Made by a program: the position numbers and the translations under genes. Positions 18,108 through 25,344 of a stretch of DNA of 35,510 nucleotides are shown here, one piece after another. Each line of letters begins with the position of its first letter. Within the stretch, counting starts at the first letter, position 1. The stretch comes from Archaeoglobaceae archaeon (GTDB lineage: Archaea > Halobacteriota > Archaeoglobi > Archaeoglobales > Archaeoglobaceae): the NCBI GenBank assembly GCA_027064525.1, contig JAMOPJ010000039.1:1-35510 (forward strand), given 5' to 3'. Below the pieces are notes generated by a model. The model had not been told where the DNA came from. It searched no databases and saw only the letters and a program-made list of their open reading frames with translations.

Positions 18108-18992
18108 ATGAAGATCGGTTTTGTCGGAGCTGGGAGAGTGGGTTCAGCTTCGGCATTCACGTGCATTCAGCACATGGACATCGATGAAATTGCACTCGTT
18201 GACATCGTTGAGGATTTGGCCGTTGGAGAGGCAATGGATTTATCCCATGCGGCATCAGCGCTGGACAAGTATCCAAAGATCGTAGGTGGAACTGATTTTG
18301 GACTGCTTAAGGGTAGTGATATAATTGTCGTTACGGCTGGATTAGCCAGAAAACCGGGAATGAGCAGGCTGGATCTGGCAACGAAGAACGCTGAGATCAT
18401 TAAAGATGTTGCTAGAAAGATAATGCAAAACTCTCCAGAGAGCAAGATCCTCGTGGTCACGAATCCGATGGATGTTATGACCTATATAATGTGGAAGGAA
18501 ACCGGAAAGCCGAGAAATGAGGTCTTTGGGATGGGTAACCTTTTGGATACTGCAAGACTCAGAGAGAGAATCGTTGCTTTGGGTGGGAAGCCAAAGAAAG
18601 TCTTTATGATGGGAGAACATGGCGATTCGATGTTTCTGCCGAAGAGCATAGCTGAGATCGAGGGGGATGTTGATCTGGATAAGGCCGTTGAGGAGGCAAG
18701 ATTCATAGCCGCGGAGGTTATCAAGAGAAAGGGAGCTACGATCTACGGGCCAGCTGTGTGCATTTACAGGATGGTAAAGGCTGTAGTGGAGGATACTAAG
18801 GAGGAGATTCCGACGAGCGTAGTTCTGCAGGGTGAATTCGGCATAAGCGATGTGGCTGTGGGAGTTCCAGTGATATTGGGCAGGAATGGAGTTGAAAAGA
18901 TCGTCGAATACGATTTCACCGAAGAAGAGCTTCAAGCTTTGAAGAGATCCGCTGAAATTTTGAAGGAGAGGTTGAAGGAGTTGGGATACTGA
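18108..18992 (+). CDS. mdh: Malate dehydrogenase (LDH-like family)
   Basis: From ATG 18108 the protein is 294 residues, as in Archaeoglobus malate dehydrogenase. It interconverts malate and oxaloacetate with NAD(H). Seen are the Rossmann motif IGFVGAGRVGSASA (3-16), an acidic residue at the end of the second strand (ALVDI) favouring NAD over NADP, the substrate arginines in LARKPGMSRLDLA, VTNPMDVMT, and the catalytic histidine in MGEHGDSM. The loop arginine in ARKPG fits malate rather than lactate specificity. An upstream in-frame ATG (18063) adds 15 residues not found in the family. Confidence 0.95.
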   Translation: MKIGFVGAGRVGSASAFTCIQHMDIDEIALVDIVEDLAVGEAMDLSHAASALDKYPKIVGGTDFGLLKGSDIIVVTAGLARKPGMSRLDLATKNAEIIKDVARKIMQNSPESKILVVTNPMDVMTYIMWKETGKPRNEVFGMGNLLDTARLRERIVALGGKPKKVFMMGEHGDSMFLPKSIAEIEGDVDLDKAVEEARFIAAEVIKRKGATIYGPAVCIYRMVKAVVEDTKEEIPTSVVLQGEFGISDVAVGVPVILGRNGVEKIVEYDFTEEELQALKRSAEILKERLKELGY

Positions 18993-19009
18993 TAAATATT
19001 TTACTAATA

Positions 19010-19017
19010 TTTTTTTT
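19010..19017 (+). terminator. T-run after mdh
   Basis: Eight consecutive T residues 17 bp after the mdh stop form a likely U-tract terminator. The first palindromic repeat element begins 11 bp further on. Confidence 0.45.
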
Positions 19018-19028
19018 AAATATTAACT

Positions 19029-19089
19029 GGTAGTGATGCAACACTGTTGATGGTATTATTTAAATCATACACAATGTGGAGCCACGACC
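19029..19089 (+). mobile_element. MITE-like 61-bp palindromic element, copy 1
   Basis: This 61-bp unit begins GGTAGTGATGCAACACTG and ends GTGGAGCCACGACC, with central ATTATTTAAATCATACACAA. Its ends are imperfect inverted repeats (13 of 20 positions match). It is identical to copy 2 at 55 of 61 positions by eye. It lies in the convergent gap between mdh and the glutamate synthase operon, where no promoter is needed, which argues against an operator. No 8-bp target duplication is seen here (TATTAACT against TTTATATC), unlike copies 2 and 3. It has no coding capacity. Confidence 0.75.
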
Positions 19090-19130
19090 TTTATATCAGA
19101 TATGAAAAAGAGGTTTGTTTGATATAAAAA

Positions 19131-19967
19131 TCAGTATGCATAAATCTTGCCGTAGGGTCTCTTCGTAACTGGAATCAATTTCATGAACTTTCCGCCTAAT
19201 ATTTCGTCCTTGTCAACCTTTATTTCGTTGCCGAAGTGTCCGCAAAATTCTTCAACAATGTTCTCCAAGAACTTCCAATCTTCTTGTTCCATGTCCACGA
19301 CTCCAACCTCTTTTCCAAGCTGGTAGTCCTCCACTTTGCCTCTGAGGTATATTATCCCGCCGTGCATTCCCGTTCCGATATAATGGCTCTTGTGCTTTCC
19401 GTTTTTGAGGTTCAAGCCCAAAAGAACCACTCTACCTCCAGCCATGTATTCCCCCAAGAAATCCTGGGCAGTTCCACCTATTACGAGTAGGGGGATTCGC
19501 TCTTTATACTCCTTCATGTGGATGGCCGTCCTATATCCAACGCTGTCCCTTATGAAGATCTTTCCACCCCTCATGGCCATCGCAACGACATCTCCGGCCC
19601 TTCCGTGCACTATTATCTCTCCGCTGTCCATAGTGTTACCGACCCCATCCTGCGCGTTTCCGTAAACGATGATTCGATGTCCGCTCAAAAATGCCCCCAA
19701 GTCGTTGCCGGGAGTCCCGTAAATAATAATCTCAACGTTAACTCCGGGGTTGAAGAACAGTCTCGTGCCTATGTATCTCTGCCCGCATACGTTCCTGAGT
19801 ATTAGCTTCCTTGCCCCTCTGAGCACGCACTCCCTCATAAGGTCATTCAGTTCTTTATGTTTGAGATCTCTTGCATCTATCTCAGCAACTTCTCCTTCAA
19901 TTTTTGCGTATTTGATGATCTCGTCGATCGGACGAACACCTTCAAGGAACGAATCGACGAACCTCAT
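19131..19967 (-). CDS. Glutamate synthase, GXGXG (alpha-subunit C-terminal) protein
   Basis: The 278-residue protein corresponds to the C-terminal beta-helix (GXGXG domain) of the large glutamate synthase subunit, a structural part lining the intramolecular ammonia path. The repeats are visible as GNDLGAFLSGHRIIVYGNAQ, DGVGNTMDSGEIIVHGRAGD and GTAQDFLGEYMAGGRVVLLG. It is the last gene of three and overlaps the middle gene by 4 bp. In archaea the large GltB chain is split into separate amidotransferase, FMN and GXGXG polypeptides. No gltD (small subunit) is near. Confidence 0.9.
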   Translation of the reverse strand: MRFVDSFLEGVRPIDEIIKYAKIEGEVAEIDARDLKHKELNDLMRECVLRGARKLILRNVCGQRYIGTRLFFNPGVNVEIIIYGTPGNDLGAFLSGHRIIVYGNAQDGVGNTMDSGEIIVHGRAGDVVAMAMRGGKIFIRDSVGYRTAIHMKEYKERIPLLVIGGTAQDFLGEYMAGGRVVLLGLNLKNGKHKSHYIGTGMHGGIIYLRGKVEDYQLGKEVGVVDMEQEDWKFLENIVEEFCGHFGNEIKVDKDEILGGKFMKLIPVTKRPYGKIYAY

Positions 19968-21478
19968 TCTCCCGCCCCCTTAATGCCCAAAACTCTAAGC
20001 TCCCACTCTTCCAAGCCAATTCCTCTCAAATGCTCCCTGTTTCCTCTAAGGCTTTCGATGGCGTTTATACCCATACCGCCGAGCATGTCCTTAATCTCCA
20101 AACTCCAAGCTCTGAGTAGATTTACCAACCTCTTCGCTCCTTCCTTCGGATTTAACCTCTTCGCCAAGTTCGGATCCTGAGTGCAGATACCCCATGCACA
20201 CTTACCCGTGTAACACTTCTGACACATCGTGCAGCCTAAGGCGATCAGAGCGGCGGTTCCTATGTAGACGGCATCCGCTCCCAAGGCAATGGCCTTAACA
20301 ACGTCAGCTGAGCACCTAATTCCACCGCTCGCGATTATCGAACACTTGTGCCTAATTCCCTCTTCCCTTAGCCTTTGATCGACTGCTGCGATGGCCATCT
20401 CTATGGGGATTCCAACGTGATCTCTCATCACTTTGGGCGAAGCTCCAGTTCCACCTCTGAAACCGTCTATGACGATCACATCCGCACCAGCTCTGACAAT
20501 TCCACTTGCTATGGCTGCTACGTTGTGAACGGCGGCAATCTTAACAAATACGGGCTTTTCGTAGTTCGTAGCCTCCTTCAAAGCGTATATGAGCATTGAA
20601 AGGTCTTCGATCGAATATATGTCGTGGTGCGGTGCTGGCGAAAGAGCATCTGTTCCTTCAGGAATCATTCTCGTTGCGGATATCTCAGCTGTAACCTTCT
20701 CTCCCGGCAGATGTCCACCGATGCCGGGCTTTGCTCCCTGCCCAATCTTTATCTCTATCGCAGCAGCGCAGTTCAAGTATTCGGGATCGACTCCGAACCT
20801 ACCGCTCGCACACTGGACTATCGCAACCGGCCCGTATTCTTCTCTCATATCTTTAGGCAATCCTCCCTCTCCTGTGCAGAACATCGTTCCAAATTCTTTT
20901 GCAGCCATAGCCAAGGCTAGGAATGCGTTTTTGCTTATGGCTCCGTAGCTCATTCCTGCGAAGAGTATGGGCGTTTCCACGACTAAATTCGGATATAATT
21001 CCGTCTTGATCTCGATGTCGTCGTCCTTAATCTCGATCTCCAACTGATCGGGCTTCCTGCCCAAAAATGTCCTTAACTCCATCGGCTCTCTCAAAGGATC
21101 GATCGAAGGATTCGTGACCTGAGAGGCGTTCAGAAGGATGTGATCAAAGTAAACCTTATACGGACGATCGCTACCGGTTCCAACCAATAGCACTCCGCCC
21201 TGCTCAGCCTGCTTTTTGATATCCAAGATTACTTCCTTCGTCCAATACGAATTCGGGCGGTAGCTTCCGTAGTAGGGCTTAACTATGAGCGCGTTGTTTG
21301 GGCAATAGATCACACACCTCTGACAGCCAACGCACTTAGTGTAATCGATTAGAATGTCTGTCTTATCATCATTCCAGCTGTAAACACCCCAAGGACACTG
21401 CTTAACACAAACTCCGCACTTGTTGCACCTATCTTCAATTCTTTCGACGATAAAATCTGGTAGCAGATGAGACTTCAT
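19964..21478 (-). CDS. gltB: Glutamate synthase FMN/ferredoxin-domain protein (archaeal GltB core)
   Basis: The 504-residue protein makes glutamate from 2-oxoglutarate and ammonia released by the amidotransferase partner. It has two N-terminal [4Fe-4S] motifs (C18, C21, C24, C28 and C49, C52, C55, C59), then the FMN-binding synthase domain with GKIGQGAKPGIGGHLPG-like sequence IGQGAKPGIGGHLPGEKV, SPAPHHDIYSIEDL, DGFRGGTGASP and ASGGIRCSADVVKAIALGAD, and a cysteine segment CTMCQKCYTGKCAWGIC near the end. The extra ferredoxin domain is typical of the archaeal form and suggests ferredoxin or another Fe-S donor. It is coupled by 4-bp overlaps on both sides. Confidence 0.95.
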   Translation of the reverse strand: MKSHLLPDFIVERIEDRCNKCGVCVKQCPWGVYSWNDDKTDILIDYTKCVGCQRCVIYCPNNALIVKPYYGSYRPNSYWTKEVILDIKKQAEQGGVLLVGTGSDRPYKVYFDHILLNASQVTNPSIDPLREPMELRTFLGRKPDQLEIEIKDDDIEIKTELYPNLVVETPILFAGMSYGAISKNAFLALAMAAKEFGTMFCTGEGGLPKDMREEYGPVAIVQCASGRFGVDPEYLNCAAAIEIKIGQGAKPGIGGHLPGEKVTAEISATRMIPEGTDALSPAPHHDIYSIEDLSMLIYALKEATNYEKPVFVKIAAVHNVAAIASGIVRAGADVIVIDGFRGGTGASPKVMRDHVGIPIEMAIAAVDQRLREEGIRHKCSIIASGGIRCSADVVKAIALGADAVYIGTAALIALGCTMCQKCYTGKCAWGICTQDPNLAKRLNPKEGAKRLVNLLRAWSLEIKDMLGGMGINAIESLRGNREHLRGIGLEEWELRVLGIKGAGE

Positions 21479-22584
21479 TCTACCACCTTCTTGAGAGCTT
21501 TTTCATTGAGCCTACCAATCACTGGCTCACCGCCGTGAGGAGTCCAAACTCTATCCAAATCTGGGCAAACAGCTCTGATAGCAGATTCTTCGGATGATAG
21601 GAAGAGAAGATCTCCCTTTTCTCCAGCGGTAATTGGTCTGAGCCTGATTCGATCGGTCAGTCCAAACATCTCACCGTGGTGGGCTACTATTACAGTCCAA
21701 GGACCGTTTATAAGCAGTGGAGCGTAGACCATCCTTAGAGTCGTGTGAAGCTTCTTCATTTTTTCATCCATGTGGTCGATTATGTCCCACATGGGCGGAG
21801 CCAAAATCTTCGCGACAATCTCAATTGGCAGTTTCTGTCTTCTCATGAGAAGGTCGAAAGCGTAGGCCATGACTTCAGTATCGGTTTGAAGTGTGCAGTA
21901 GTATCCAAACATCTCCAAGTAACGCTTGTTGGTGCCGTAGGATGAGATCTCACCGTTGTGAACGACTGTCCAATCCAAAATGCAGAACGGATGAGCTCCA
22001 CCCCACCAACCCGGTGTATTCGTTGGGAATCTACTGTGAGCGGTCCAAATATACCCCTTATACTTTTCAACCATGAAGAACTCCGCTATATCTTCTGGAA
22101 AGCCAACTCCCTTAAAAACACCCATGTTTTTACCGGATGATATAACATAAGCATCCTTAATTTTAGTATTAATATACATAACTTTCTTAATTACGTAATC
22201 ATCATCTGAAAGCCTCTTATCATCTCCCTTTTTCTGGGGATAGACGAAATATCTCCAAAACAGAGGAGGATTAACAACGTTAGCATCTTCATTTGTTGGA
22301 ATCTCCTCGTCGTGAACTATGTCAAAGTTCGCATCCAAAAACTTATCGACCTCTCTCTTGGCATCTTCATTCCAGTCTTGGATCATAACATGAAGGCAGT
22401 AGTAGTCTTTGTATTCGGGATAAAGTCCGTAGACTGCGAAACCTCCACCAAGTCCGTTTCCTCTAACATGCATATTTTTCATAGCTTCGACAACCATCTT
22501 TCCATTGAACCTCTTGCCACTTCTGTCCATTACTCCGAAAAGACCGCAAGCTTGGAAGTCCTTATCGTCTCTTGGCTTTATCAT
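21475..22584 (-). CDS. Glutamate synthase glutamine-amidotransferase (class II) protein
   Basis: This protein (369 residues from the start chosen) is the Ntn-type glutaminase part of archaeal glutamate synthase; it frees ammonia from glutamine. The nucleophile is probably the cysteine in FQACGLFGVMD (C13), which implies removal of a short N-terminal leader. Other class II landmarks are RGNGLGGGFAVYG, the HSRFPTNTPG segment, AHPFCILDWTVVHNGEISSYG and QTDTEVMAYAFD. The longest frame starts at 22590, but the ribosome-binding GGGTGA directly abuts that ATG; ATG 22584 lies six bases behind it and is preferred. First gene of the operon. Confidence 0.93.
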   Translation of the reverse strand: MIKPRDDKDFQACGLFGVMDRSGKRFNGKMVVEAMKNMHVRGNGLGGGFAVYGLYPEYKDYYCLHVMIQDWNEDAKREVDKFLDANFDIVHDEEIPTNEDANVVNPPLFWRYFVYPQKKGDDKRLSDDDYVIKKVMYINTKIKDAYVISSGKNMGVFKGVGFPEDIAEFFMVEKYKGYIWTAHSRFPTNTPGWWGGAHPFCILDWTVVHNGEISSYGTNKRYLEMFGYYCTLQTDTEVMAYAFDLLMRRQKLPIEIVAKILAPPMWDIIDHMDEKMKKLHTTLRMVYAPLLINGPWTVIVAHHGEMFGLTDRIRLRPITAGEKGDLLFLSSEESAIRAVCPDLDRVWTPHGGEPVIGRLNEKALKKVVE

Positions 22585-22615
22585 CGACATTCACCCTTTT
22601 TTCCGACTCATCACA

Positions 22616-22627
22616 TGAATAAAAAGG
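22616..22627 (-). promoter_or_regulatory. TATA box of the glutamate synthase operon
   Basis: On the minus strand CCTTTTTATTC lies about 35-40 nt upstream of the preferred ATG at 22584, leaving room for a short leader that carries GGGTGA. Confidence 0.45.
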
Positions 22628-22675
22628 TTGCTCTTATTGGGCAAGCTTAATGTTCGAGCGATTACACCTCAAACC

Positions 22676-23074
22676 ATGAAGATAAAAGACGCTCCAAAGA
22701 CTTCCACATCCATAATAGTTCGTTCAGCATCGAATGCCCGAATTTCTCAGTCCAAGAATCCGCTCCTTGAGCTCATGAGAAGACTGTTTAGGAAGGAGGA
22801 AATTGCTCTAAAAGCGGCGAAGTTCGTCACGATGGTTGAAGAGAGGCAGAAGATGGGTAAGCCATTGCGGGTGGAGGAATGGGAAAAGACCATAGAGGAG
22901 CTGGAGATGGCGAAGTCATCTTTCTATGCAATGAGGAACAAACTGATATCTGCGGGGATGATAACCATAAAGAACGGGGAGTATCACCTTTCGGGTGTCT
23001 TCAGCAGGGATCTGGTGGACATGGCAAGGTGGTGGTGGGTCGTTATGCTGGGTTACGACGAGAACGCTCTTTGA
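22676..23074 (+). CDS. Possible winged-helix protein of unknown function
   Basis: The 132-residue protein from ATG 22676 has a disordered-looking N-terminus (1-32, Ser/Thr/Lys rich) and a helical middle. The segment from about 80 to 115 ([20 protein letters not shown], then [19 protein letters not shown]) reads like a winged helix: recognition helix, then a hairpin wing. The tail is tryptophan-rich (ARWWWVVML). The frame runs upstream to 22628, but a TATA-like GCTTAATG about 28 nt before 22676 favours the later ATG. It is divergent from the glutamate synthase operon, so a regulatory link is possible but unproven. I do not recognise a named family. Confidence 0.6.
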   Translation: MKIKDAPKTSTSIIVRSASNARISQSKNPLLELMRRLFRKEEIALKAAKFVTMVEERQKMGKPLRVEEWEKTIEELEMAKSSFYAMRNKLISAGMITIKNGEYHLSGVFSRDLVDMARWWWVVMLGYDENAL

Positions 23075-23123
23075 TCAGCCTCAATTCGAAGGTCTGAATA
23101 GCAGAAGAAGCTGGAATAAAAGA

Positions 23124-23276
23124 TTACCTCTTACCCTTTCTCTCCTTGGACTTCGGCCTCAGTCCCTTGTATCCACATTTCCTACATCTTGTCGCTCTCA
23201 TGGGATTCCTCGCGTTGCACCTCATGCATATCTTGACGTTGAAGAGCCTCGCCTCAGCCTCTGGAAATCTCGCCAT
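23124..23276 (-). CDS. rpl40e: Large ribosomal subunit protein eL40
   Basis: A 50-residue gene, easily missed because of its size. The product begins [20 protein letters not shown], has a zinc ribbon of C17-x2-C20 and C31-x2-C34 ([17 protein letters not shown]), and ends in a basic KGKR tail. This is the archaeal L40e, found fused to ubiquitin in eukaryotes but free-standing here. The minus-strand TATA-like GGTTAAATAG near 23300-23308 is about 28 nt before the ATG, giving a leaderless transcript. It converges with the winged-helix-like gene and is divergent from the metallo-beta-lactamase gene. Confidence 0.95.
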   Translation of the reverse strand: MARFPEAEARLFNVKICMRCNARNPMRATRCRKCGYKGLRPKSKERKGKR

Positions 23277-23299
23277 ATTTTGCCAGATCCCAATTCGCT

Positions 23300-23309
23300 A
23301 TTTAACCTT
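23300..23309 (-). promoter_or_regulatory. TATA box of rpl40e
   Basis: On the minus strand GTTAAATAG is centred about 28 nt upstream of the eL40 ATG at 23276, with no Shine-Dalgarno between. Confidence 0.5.
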
Positions 23310-23354
23310 TGCGGGGTAGCAAGGGTTTTTATTTTCAGACGGTGAATTATCAAC

Positions 23355-23993
23355 GTGGTAGAGTTCTTTGTCGTTTATGACAACGAGGCGAGGAATGGAT
23401 TTATTGAAGGCTGGGGTTTTGCGTGCTACATAGAATCTAAGCGGAAAGTTCTCTTCGATACGGGTTGGGATGGCAACATTCTAATTCACAACCTCAGTTT
23501 GGCTGGAATCGAAGACTTCGATTACATCTTTCTTTCCCACCAGCACTGGGATCACATCGGCGGGCTAAATCATGTCATAGACAGAACATCTTTTGTTGTA
23601 GTCCCTAAATCTTTCTCTAAGAACCTCAAGAGGGAGATCGGCAGAAAGGCTGAGCTCATAGAGGTTGAGAAACTGAAAAAGATCGATGAAGGTTTATACA
23701 CTACCGGAGAGCTCGGAAGCTACATCAAGGAACAGTCGCTTATAGTCGAGCTCGACGATAGTTTCTTCGTCGTTACCGGCTGTTCTCATCCCGGATTGGA
23801 TGTTATTCTCGAAACGGCGAAAGGGTTAGGGTATGTTAGGGGTGTCATGGGTGGTTTTCACGGATTCAGCAGAATCGATATTTTGAAGAACTATGAGCTC
23901 GTAATTCCATGCCACTGCACGATGGCTAAGCAAGAGATTCTGAAACTTGAAAATGCCAAAGAGTGTTATGCTGGATGTTGCTTTAAGATTTAA
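23355..23993 (+). CDS. Metallo-beta-lactamase-fold hydrolase (COG1237-like)
   Basis: The 212-residue protein has the metal-binding signature SHQHWDHIGG (61-70, His62, His64, Asp66, His67), preceded by VLFDTG, and later VVTGCSHPGLD, GGFHGF and a terminal PCHCT. This layout fits the archaeal family related to the dihydropterin/RFA-P type enzymes of methanopterin chemistry, but the substrate cannot be told. The start is GTG at 23355; TTTTTATTTT at about 23325-23334 is the likely TATA box, at leaderless spacing. The end overlaps the convergent EamA transporter by 11 bp. Confidence 0.85.
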   Translation: MVEFFVVYDNEARNGFIEGWGFACYIESKRKVLFDTGWDGNILIHNLSLAGIEDFDYIFLSHQHWDHIGGLNHVIDRTSFVVVPKSFSKNLKREIGRKAELIEVEKLKKIDEGLYTTGELGSYIKEQSLIVELDDSFFVVTGCSHPGLDVILETAKGLGYVRGVMGGFHGFSRIDILKNYELVIPCHCTMAKQEILKLENAKECYAGCCFKI

Positions 23994-24816
23994 GGGTCAC
24001 GGCTATTCCAATCAATATTAGGAGCATGTATAGATATGCTATAGGCTGCAGGGCCTGACCTAAAATAAGGTAAGCCAAGATCGTAGCACCTACTGATTCC
24101 CCAATAACGCTTGCTGTAACTGGCAAAACCTCCATGTGCCTCAAAACGTAGTTGAGCAGAGTATGGCCGAGGATCATTGGAATAATAGCAAGCAGAATAA
24201 AGCAGATCCAAGTTTTAGCTGGATAGCTGATCAGCTTGTAACCGTAGATCAGCGATATAATCAGTGTTACGATCGTTGCGAATGCGTAAGTTAGGGTTAC
24301 GTATGTTCCGAAATCAAGCTTGTTTCTGACGATTCTTCCGATCGTGAAGTATAGTCCTCCAGCAGCGGCTCCAATTAAAGCCAGCATGACTCCCAAGGGA
24401 CTCGAAGTAGGATCGGCTCCACTTAACATGTAAACTCCCATCAAAGCAATAGCGACACCTAATATCTGACCGATTCGAGGCTTTTCTCCGAACATAGTTG
24501 AGAACAAACCCGAAAAAAGAGAATCCATGCATACTATCGTCGTGCTGACCGCGATGGATGCGTAGAATAGGGACTGCATCCAAGATGCAAAGTGGATTCC
24601 TAAGGCCACTCCAGCGATTAGAGGATATTTAATGGCGTATACATCGTCCGGCAGAGCAATCGAGCGGTTTAAGATTAAAATTAAGAATACAGAAAAGGCG
24701 AGTCGCCAGAACGCAGTAACTGGGCCGGGAGCGTTTGCCAAGACGATTAGGATTGATGCGGATGATATCGCTGTCACGGCAACTATGAGCGCTAAGATTA
24801 GTCTGATCTTTTGCAT
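23983..24816 (-). CDS. EamA/DMT-superfamily transporter
   Basis: The 277-residue protein has about ten hydrophobic helices in two repeated halves, as in EamA (drug/metabolite transporter) permeases: FWRLAFSVFLILILNR at 37-52 in the first half, LLSGADPTSSPLGVMLALIG between halves and a second motif ending ILGQALQPIAYLYMLLILIG. Substrates range over amino acids, sugars and metabolites, so none is assigned. A minus-strand TATA-like AATTTAATAAG lies near 24838-24848. Just beyond it begins the repeat-rich gap 24850-25344. Confidence 0.85.
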   Translation of the reverse strand: MQKIRLILALIVAVTAISSASILIVLANAPGPVTAFWRLAFSVFLILILNRSIALPDDVYAIKYPLIAGVALGIHFASWMQSLFYASIAVSTTIVCMDSLFSGLFSTMFGEKPRIGQILGVAIALMGVYMLSGADPTSSPLGVMLALIGAAAGGLYFTIGRIVRNKLDFGTYVTLTYAFATIVTLIISLIYGYKLISYPAKTWICFILLAIIPMILGHTLLNYVLRHMEVLPVTASVIGESVGATILAYLILGQALQPIAYLYMLLILIGIAVTLKS

Positions 24817-24869
24817 AGCGATCGGGGGTTTGTAAAACTTATTAAATTTGGTAGTTAATCATTTGTAGT

Positions 24870-24884
24870 AGGTGATCAGAAGTG
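24870..24884 (+). promoter_or_regulatory. Orphan Shine-Dalgarno and GTG start
   Basis: AGGTGATC at 24870-24877 is a perfect complement of the archaeal 16S rRNA 3' end, and a GTG follows after four bases (24882). The frame gives only 14 codons (VKNWIYIYNLYDQW) before a stop inside element copy 2. It looks like the original translation start of the broken small gene downstream, with the frame lost in the following TA run. Confidence 0.4.
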
Positions 24885-24918
24885 AAAAATTGGATTTATA
24901 TATATAATTTATATGATC

Positions 24919-24979
24919 AGTGGTGATGCAACACTGTTGATGGAATTATTTAAATCATACACAATGTAAAGTCACGACC
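24919..24979 (+). mobile_element. MITE-like 61-bp palindromic element, copy 2, with 8-bp target duplication
   Basis: The unit starts AGTGGTGATGCAACACTG, has the centre ATTATTTAAATCATACACAA and ends GTAAAGTCACGACC. Perfect direct repeats ATATGATC flank it at 24911-24918 and 24980-24987, the expected scar of transposition with an 8-bp staggered cut. It has the same orientation as copy 1 and opposite to copy 3, which begins only 48 bp further on. It has no coding capacity, so any movement would need a transposase in trans. Confidence 0.85.
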
Positions 24980-24981
24980 AT

Positions 24982-25259
24982 ATGATCATTTATATTGCAG
25001 TTCCTGTTATCGTGTGTTTGGTGCTTAGATCGTGACGCCACGTTGTGTACAATTTAAATACCTCACAAACAATGTTGCATCACTACCGGTGCTTATATGG
25101 AGAATTCTCGAAGAGAACGAATCGGAGGAAGATCGGCGGCTGAAGATGGAAGTCATGAAATGGGTCGTTTTGATAGTTGTTGTTGGTGTTGTCATTACGT
25201 TGCTGTTGGTTATAGTCTTTAACGTTAAATTTTCAATATGCCCGGCAAAATTTCCCTAA
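24982..25259 (+). pseudogene. Small two-helix membrane protein gene interrupted by element copy 3
   Basis: From ATG 24982 the frame reads MIIYIAVPVIVCLVL, a transmembrane helix, then meets a stop (TGA) inside copy 3. After the element the same frame resumes with IWRILEENESEEDRRLKME and a second helix VMKWVVLIVVVGVVITLLLV, ending in TAA at 25257-25259. Removing copy 3 plus one GGTGCTTA repeat joins the halves into an open frame of 69 codons: helix, acidic loop, helix, short Cys-containing tail. An intact 37-residue remnant could still be made from ATG 25146. The function is unknown. Confidence 0.7.
25028..25087 (-). mobile_element. MITE-like 60-bp palindromic element, copy 3, with 8-bp target duplication
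   Basis: Read on the minus strand, the unit starts GGTAGTGATGCAACATTG and ends GTGGCGTCACGATC, with a central ATTTAAAT. Perfect direct repeats GGTGCTTA lie at 25020-25027 and 25088-25095. It is more diverged from copies 1 and 2 (about three quarters identical by eye) and more symmetric: its two ends match at 14 of 19 positions (GTGAYGCMACRTTGT on each arm). It interrupts a small membrane-protein frame. Confidence 0.85.
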
Positions 25260-25344
25260 CTTTGGAGCTATCAGCGAAGTCGGAAGCAGAAATTTATTCA
25301 AAAATTAAAAGTAGGAAATTCAAACTACTTTCACTTACTGGTCG

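Noticed and set aside
24919-25087. Repeats 2 and 3 as a CRISPR array or paired operator
   Set aside because: Units are 60-61 bp, inverted relative to each other, only two adjacent, and bounded by different 8-bp direct repeats; copy 1 lies in a convergent gap with no promoter. None of this fits CRISPR or an operator.
25032-25145. 75-codon open frame starting inside element copy 3
   Set aside because: Its first residues are encoded by the element itself; only the part after 25095 belongs to the interrupted membrane protein, so it is treated as part of a pseudogene.
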